A stretch of DNA of 6,102 nucleotides from CAYLLT01 sp964591605 (GTDB lineage Bacteria; Planctomycetota; Phycisphaerae; UBA1845; PWPN01): positions 1-6,102 of the forward strand of contig CAZQEN010000415.1 of NCBI GenBank assembly GCA_964591605.1, given 5' to 3'. The position numbers and the translations under genes are program-made. The notes under the pieces are model-generated. The model saw only the letters and a list, made by a program, of their open reading frames with translations. It was not told the origin of the DNA and did not search any database. This document shows, piece by piece, positions 4,733 through 6,102 of the stretch (position 1 is the stretch's first letter; each line of letters begins with the position of its first letter).

Positions 4733-6102
4733 TCATTTCCCGCAGCCGGGGCTCGGGAAGCCTTGAGCTCCCGAGTAGCAGCGTTGGAACCGTGCGAAAT
4801 CTTCGAGGTCCACGTCGTGATCGCGATCGCCGTCGGCAGGAATGAAGCCCTGCGGATCGGCGCTGAGCGTGCAACCGGGAGGCAGAGCGGCGGGGTTGTA
4901 GGGAATCTGCGGGCCGGTTGCACAGCTCCGGAAGATGTCGAAATCGTCGGAATCGACGTGGCTGTCGCCGTCGAAATCGGCCGGATTGCTGACGCTGCCC
5001 GTCCACAGGGCCGAGATCGGCAGAGCCAGGTCGCCACACCCGACGGCGGCGGCTGCGATCACCACCGGTGAGCCCATGGACCAAGTCGTCGCCGCCGGGA
5101 TGCGGGCCAGGCGAGGCCACGTGAAGATGGGGTTCGCGTTCTCGAACAGATCGGGAAGCACCGACGGCGACTGGAAGCCAGTCACGTGTAATGTGGCGGT
5201 GCCGGGCTCTTCCACGATGGCCGTCACCTGCTGCATGTCCGTGATTTGCACCTGCCCGTCGAGCGAGATGGCGGGCCCCGCGCGCTGGAAGGCCAGCCGA
5301 AGGACCCGGGTGTCGATTCCATCGTTTATCGAGGACGCCACATACAGCGCGTCCTGTGTCGGCGAGGCGAGAAGGGCGACCGGGGCCCTCAGGAGCGGCG
5401 AGAGACTGCCCAGCGGCACGCGCCATTCGGCACCCGAGCCAGTATCGAAGATCAGTAGCCAGTCATTTGCGTTGAGCCCCATCGCGCTGGCGACAAAGAG
5501 GAACTGGCCGTCTTTGTCGATCTCCAGGGCCCGCAGCCGCTGCACATCATACGGGGAGACCTCCGGCGGGCTGGTGGTGACGTTGGGATCGAGCCAGGGA
5601 TCCGTGCCGTAGGTCCGGACCAGATCGCAAGGGCCCGTCGGGTTGAGCCGCAGCTTGGCAATCGCACGGTAGCGGTGGGGCGGGATCTGTCCCTGTTGCG
5701 GCACCGAGATGACCACGGGAACCACGTACAGGATAGTGTTGTCGGCCGGATCGAAGACCGCATCGGCCAGAGGCAGGCCGTTGAATGCCCCGCCGCCGGT
5801 GGGTACCAGACCCACGTACACGGTCGAGCCGGCTGAACTGAACTCCGCCGGCGCGACCGCCACCCGGTCATCGGCCAGGTGGACCAGTCCGAGCAGGCTG
5901 TGAAGCTGATAGACGACGCCGCGTGCATCCTGCACCAGGCGTCCGCTGGCACGGGAATCGGCCCCGCCCGCCGGCAGCAGATCGCTGCCCGAGCACGCCC
6001 CGTCGGGAGCGATGGCGCGAAGCAGGTCGAACTGCAGCCCGAGCGGGGGCTCCACACTGGTGTCCACGCCGTTGGGCTTGCCCGCCACCAGCAGCGTGCT
6101 GG
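4733..6102 (-). CDS. Secreted propeller-like protein with C-terminal dockerin-like calcium-binding tail (5' end outside window)
   Basis: The visible 456 residues are the C-terminal part of a larger protein. The frame is open through base 6102, with STLLVAG continuing a likely beta-strand before the first GTG (6088-6086), so the real start is upstream. The main body is beta-rich with repeated strand-plus-loop segments such as GSTVYVGLVP, NTILYVVPVV, GQFLFVASAMG and DALYVASSINDG, which suggests a beta-propeller of the lactonase/YVTN kind; this is inference. The tail contains two textbook 12-residue calcium loops: D-F-D-G-D-S-H-V-D-S-D-D (nt 4978-4943) and D-G-D-R-D-H-D-V-D-L-E-D (nt 4834-4799), with Asp or His at all six ligand positions. 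Each is followed by DF..F..C.(T/S)G and later by PGC. Such tails are typical of secreted planctomycete proteins. No enzymatic motif is visible. It converges with the esterase gene. Confidence 0.87.
   Translation of the reverse strand, partial: STLLVAGKPNGVDTSVEPPLGLQFDLLRAIAPDGACSGSDLLPAGGADSRASGRLVQDARGVVYQLHSLLGLVHLADDRVAVAPAEFSSAGSTVYVGLVPTGGGAFNGLPLADAVFDPADNTILYVVPVVISVPQQGQIPPHRYRAIAKLRLNPTGPCDLVRTYGTDPWLDPNVTTSPPEVSPYDVQRLRALEIDKDGQFLFVASAMGLNANDWLLIFDTGSGAEWRVPLGSLSPLLRAPVALLASPTQDALYVASSINDGIDTRVLRLAFQRAGPAISLDGQVQITDMQQVTAIVEEPGTATLHVTGFQSPSVLPDLFENANPIFTWPRLARIPAATTWSMGSPVVIAAAAVGCGDLALPISALWTGSVSNPADFDGDSHVDSDDFDIFRSCATGPQIPYNPAALPPGCTLSADPQGFIPADGDRDHDVDLEDFARFQRCYSGAQGFPSPGCGK
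4799..4978 (-). other. Pair of dockerin-like EF-hand calcium loops
   Basis: This is the sub-domain at the end of the minus-strand protein. The two calcium loops are 48 residues apart, first Asp to first Asp, wider than in classical type I dockerins. Each repeat carries a Cys seven residues after the last loop Asp (first repeat C389, second C437, counted from GTG 6088) and a second Cys in a later PGC (C406, C449), so each repeat could close its own disulfide. The repeat unit is therefore calcium loop, amphipathic helix with Cys, loop, PGC. Confidence 0.8.

Noticed and set aside
4647..5426. Long alternative minus-strand frame inside the dockerin-tailed gene
   Set aside because: Its product is Arg/Gly/Ala-rich with no motif, whereas the neighbouring frame encodes two perfect calcium loops and a beta-rich body.

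Overview
The window looks like chromosomal DNA from a GC-rich environmental bacterium, most likely a member of Planctomycetota (Phycisphaerae-like). The main clue is the minus-strand protein, which ends in two dockerin-like calcium loops of the D-x-D-x-D-x-x-V-D-x-x-D, 'DF..F..C' type that is very common on secreted planctomycete proteins. A Tat-exported glycoside-hydrolase-like protein next to a secreted esterase fits the same lifestyle. The lineage is an inference; no rRNA or other marker gene is present.

Region 1 (1-1462, plus strand) holds two overlapping genes. The first is the C-terminal part of a CobT-like von Willebrand A (VWA) protein with a complete metal-ion-dependent adhesion site; its reading frame runs off the left edge, so its start is outside the window. 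The second overlaps it by 11 bases, has its own good ribosome binding site and encodes a 181-residue protein with a C-terminus resembling the RAMA / DUF4357 fold seen in restriction-modification and mobile-element proteins. A 12-bp GC-rich hairpin at 1508-1536 probably closes this unit.

Region 2 (1463-2024) is 562 bases without a convincing gene. It holds the hairpin, a pyrimidine-rich and relatively AT-rich strip, and a nested inverted repeat at 1781-1825 that may be part of a leader RNA.

Region 3 (2025-4497, plus strand) is a tight two-gene unit with a 13-base gap: a Tat-exported TIM-barrel glycoside-hydrolase-like protein followed by a Sec-exported alpha/beta hydrolase of the acetyl-xylan-esterase / dienelactone-hydrolase type with a full Ser-Asp-His triad. 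Together they suggest extracytoplasmic breakdown of a decorated carbohydrate, the esterase removing acyl groups and the first protein acting on the sugar backbone. The substrate cannot be read from the sequence.

Region 4 (4733-6102, minus strand) is the C-terminal 456 residues of a large secreted protein with a beta-propeller-like body and the dockerin-like tail. It converges with region 3 across a 235-base gap. Its start lies beyond the right edge.

I found no tRNA, rRNA, CRISPR array, insertion sequence or transposase.
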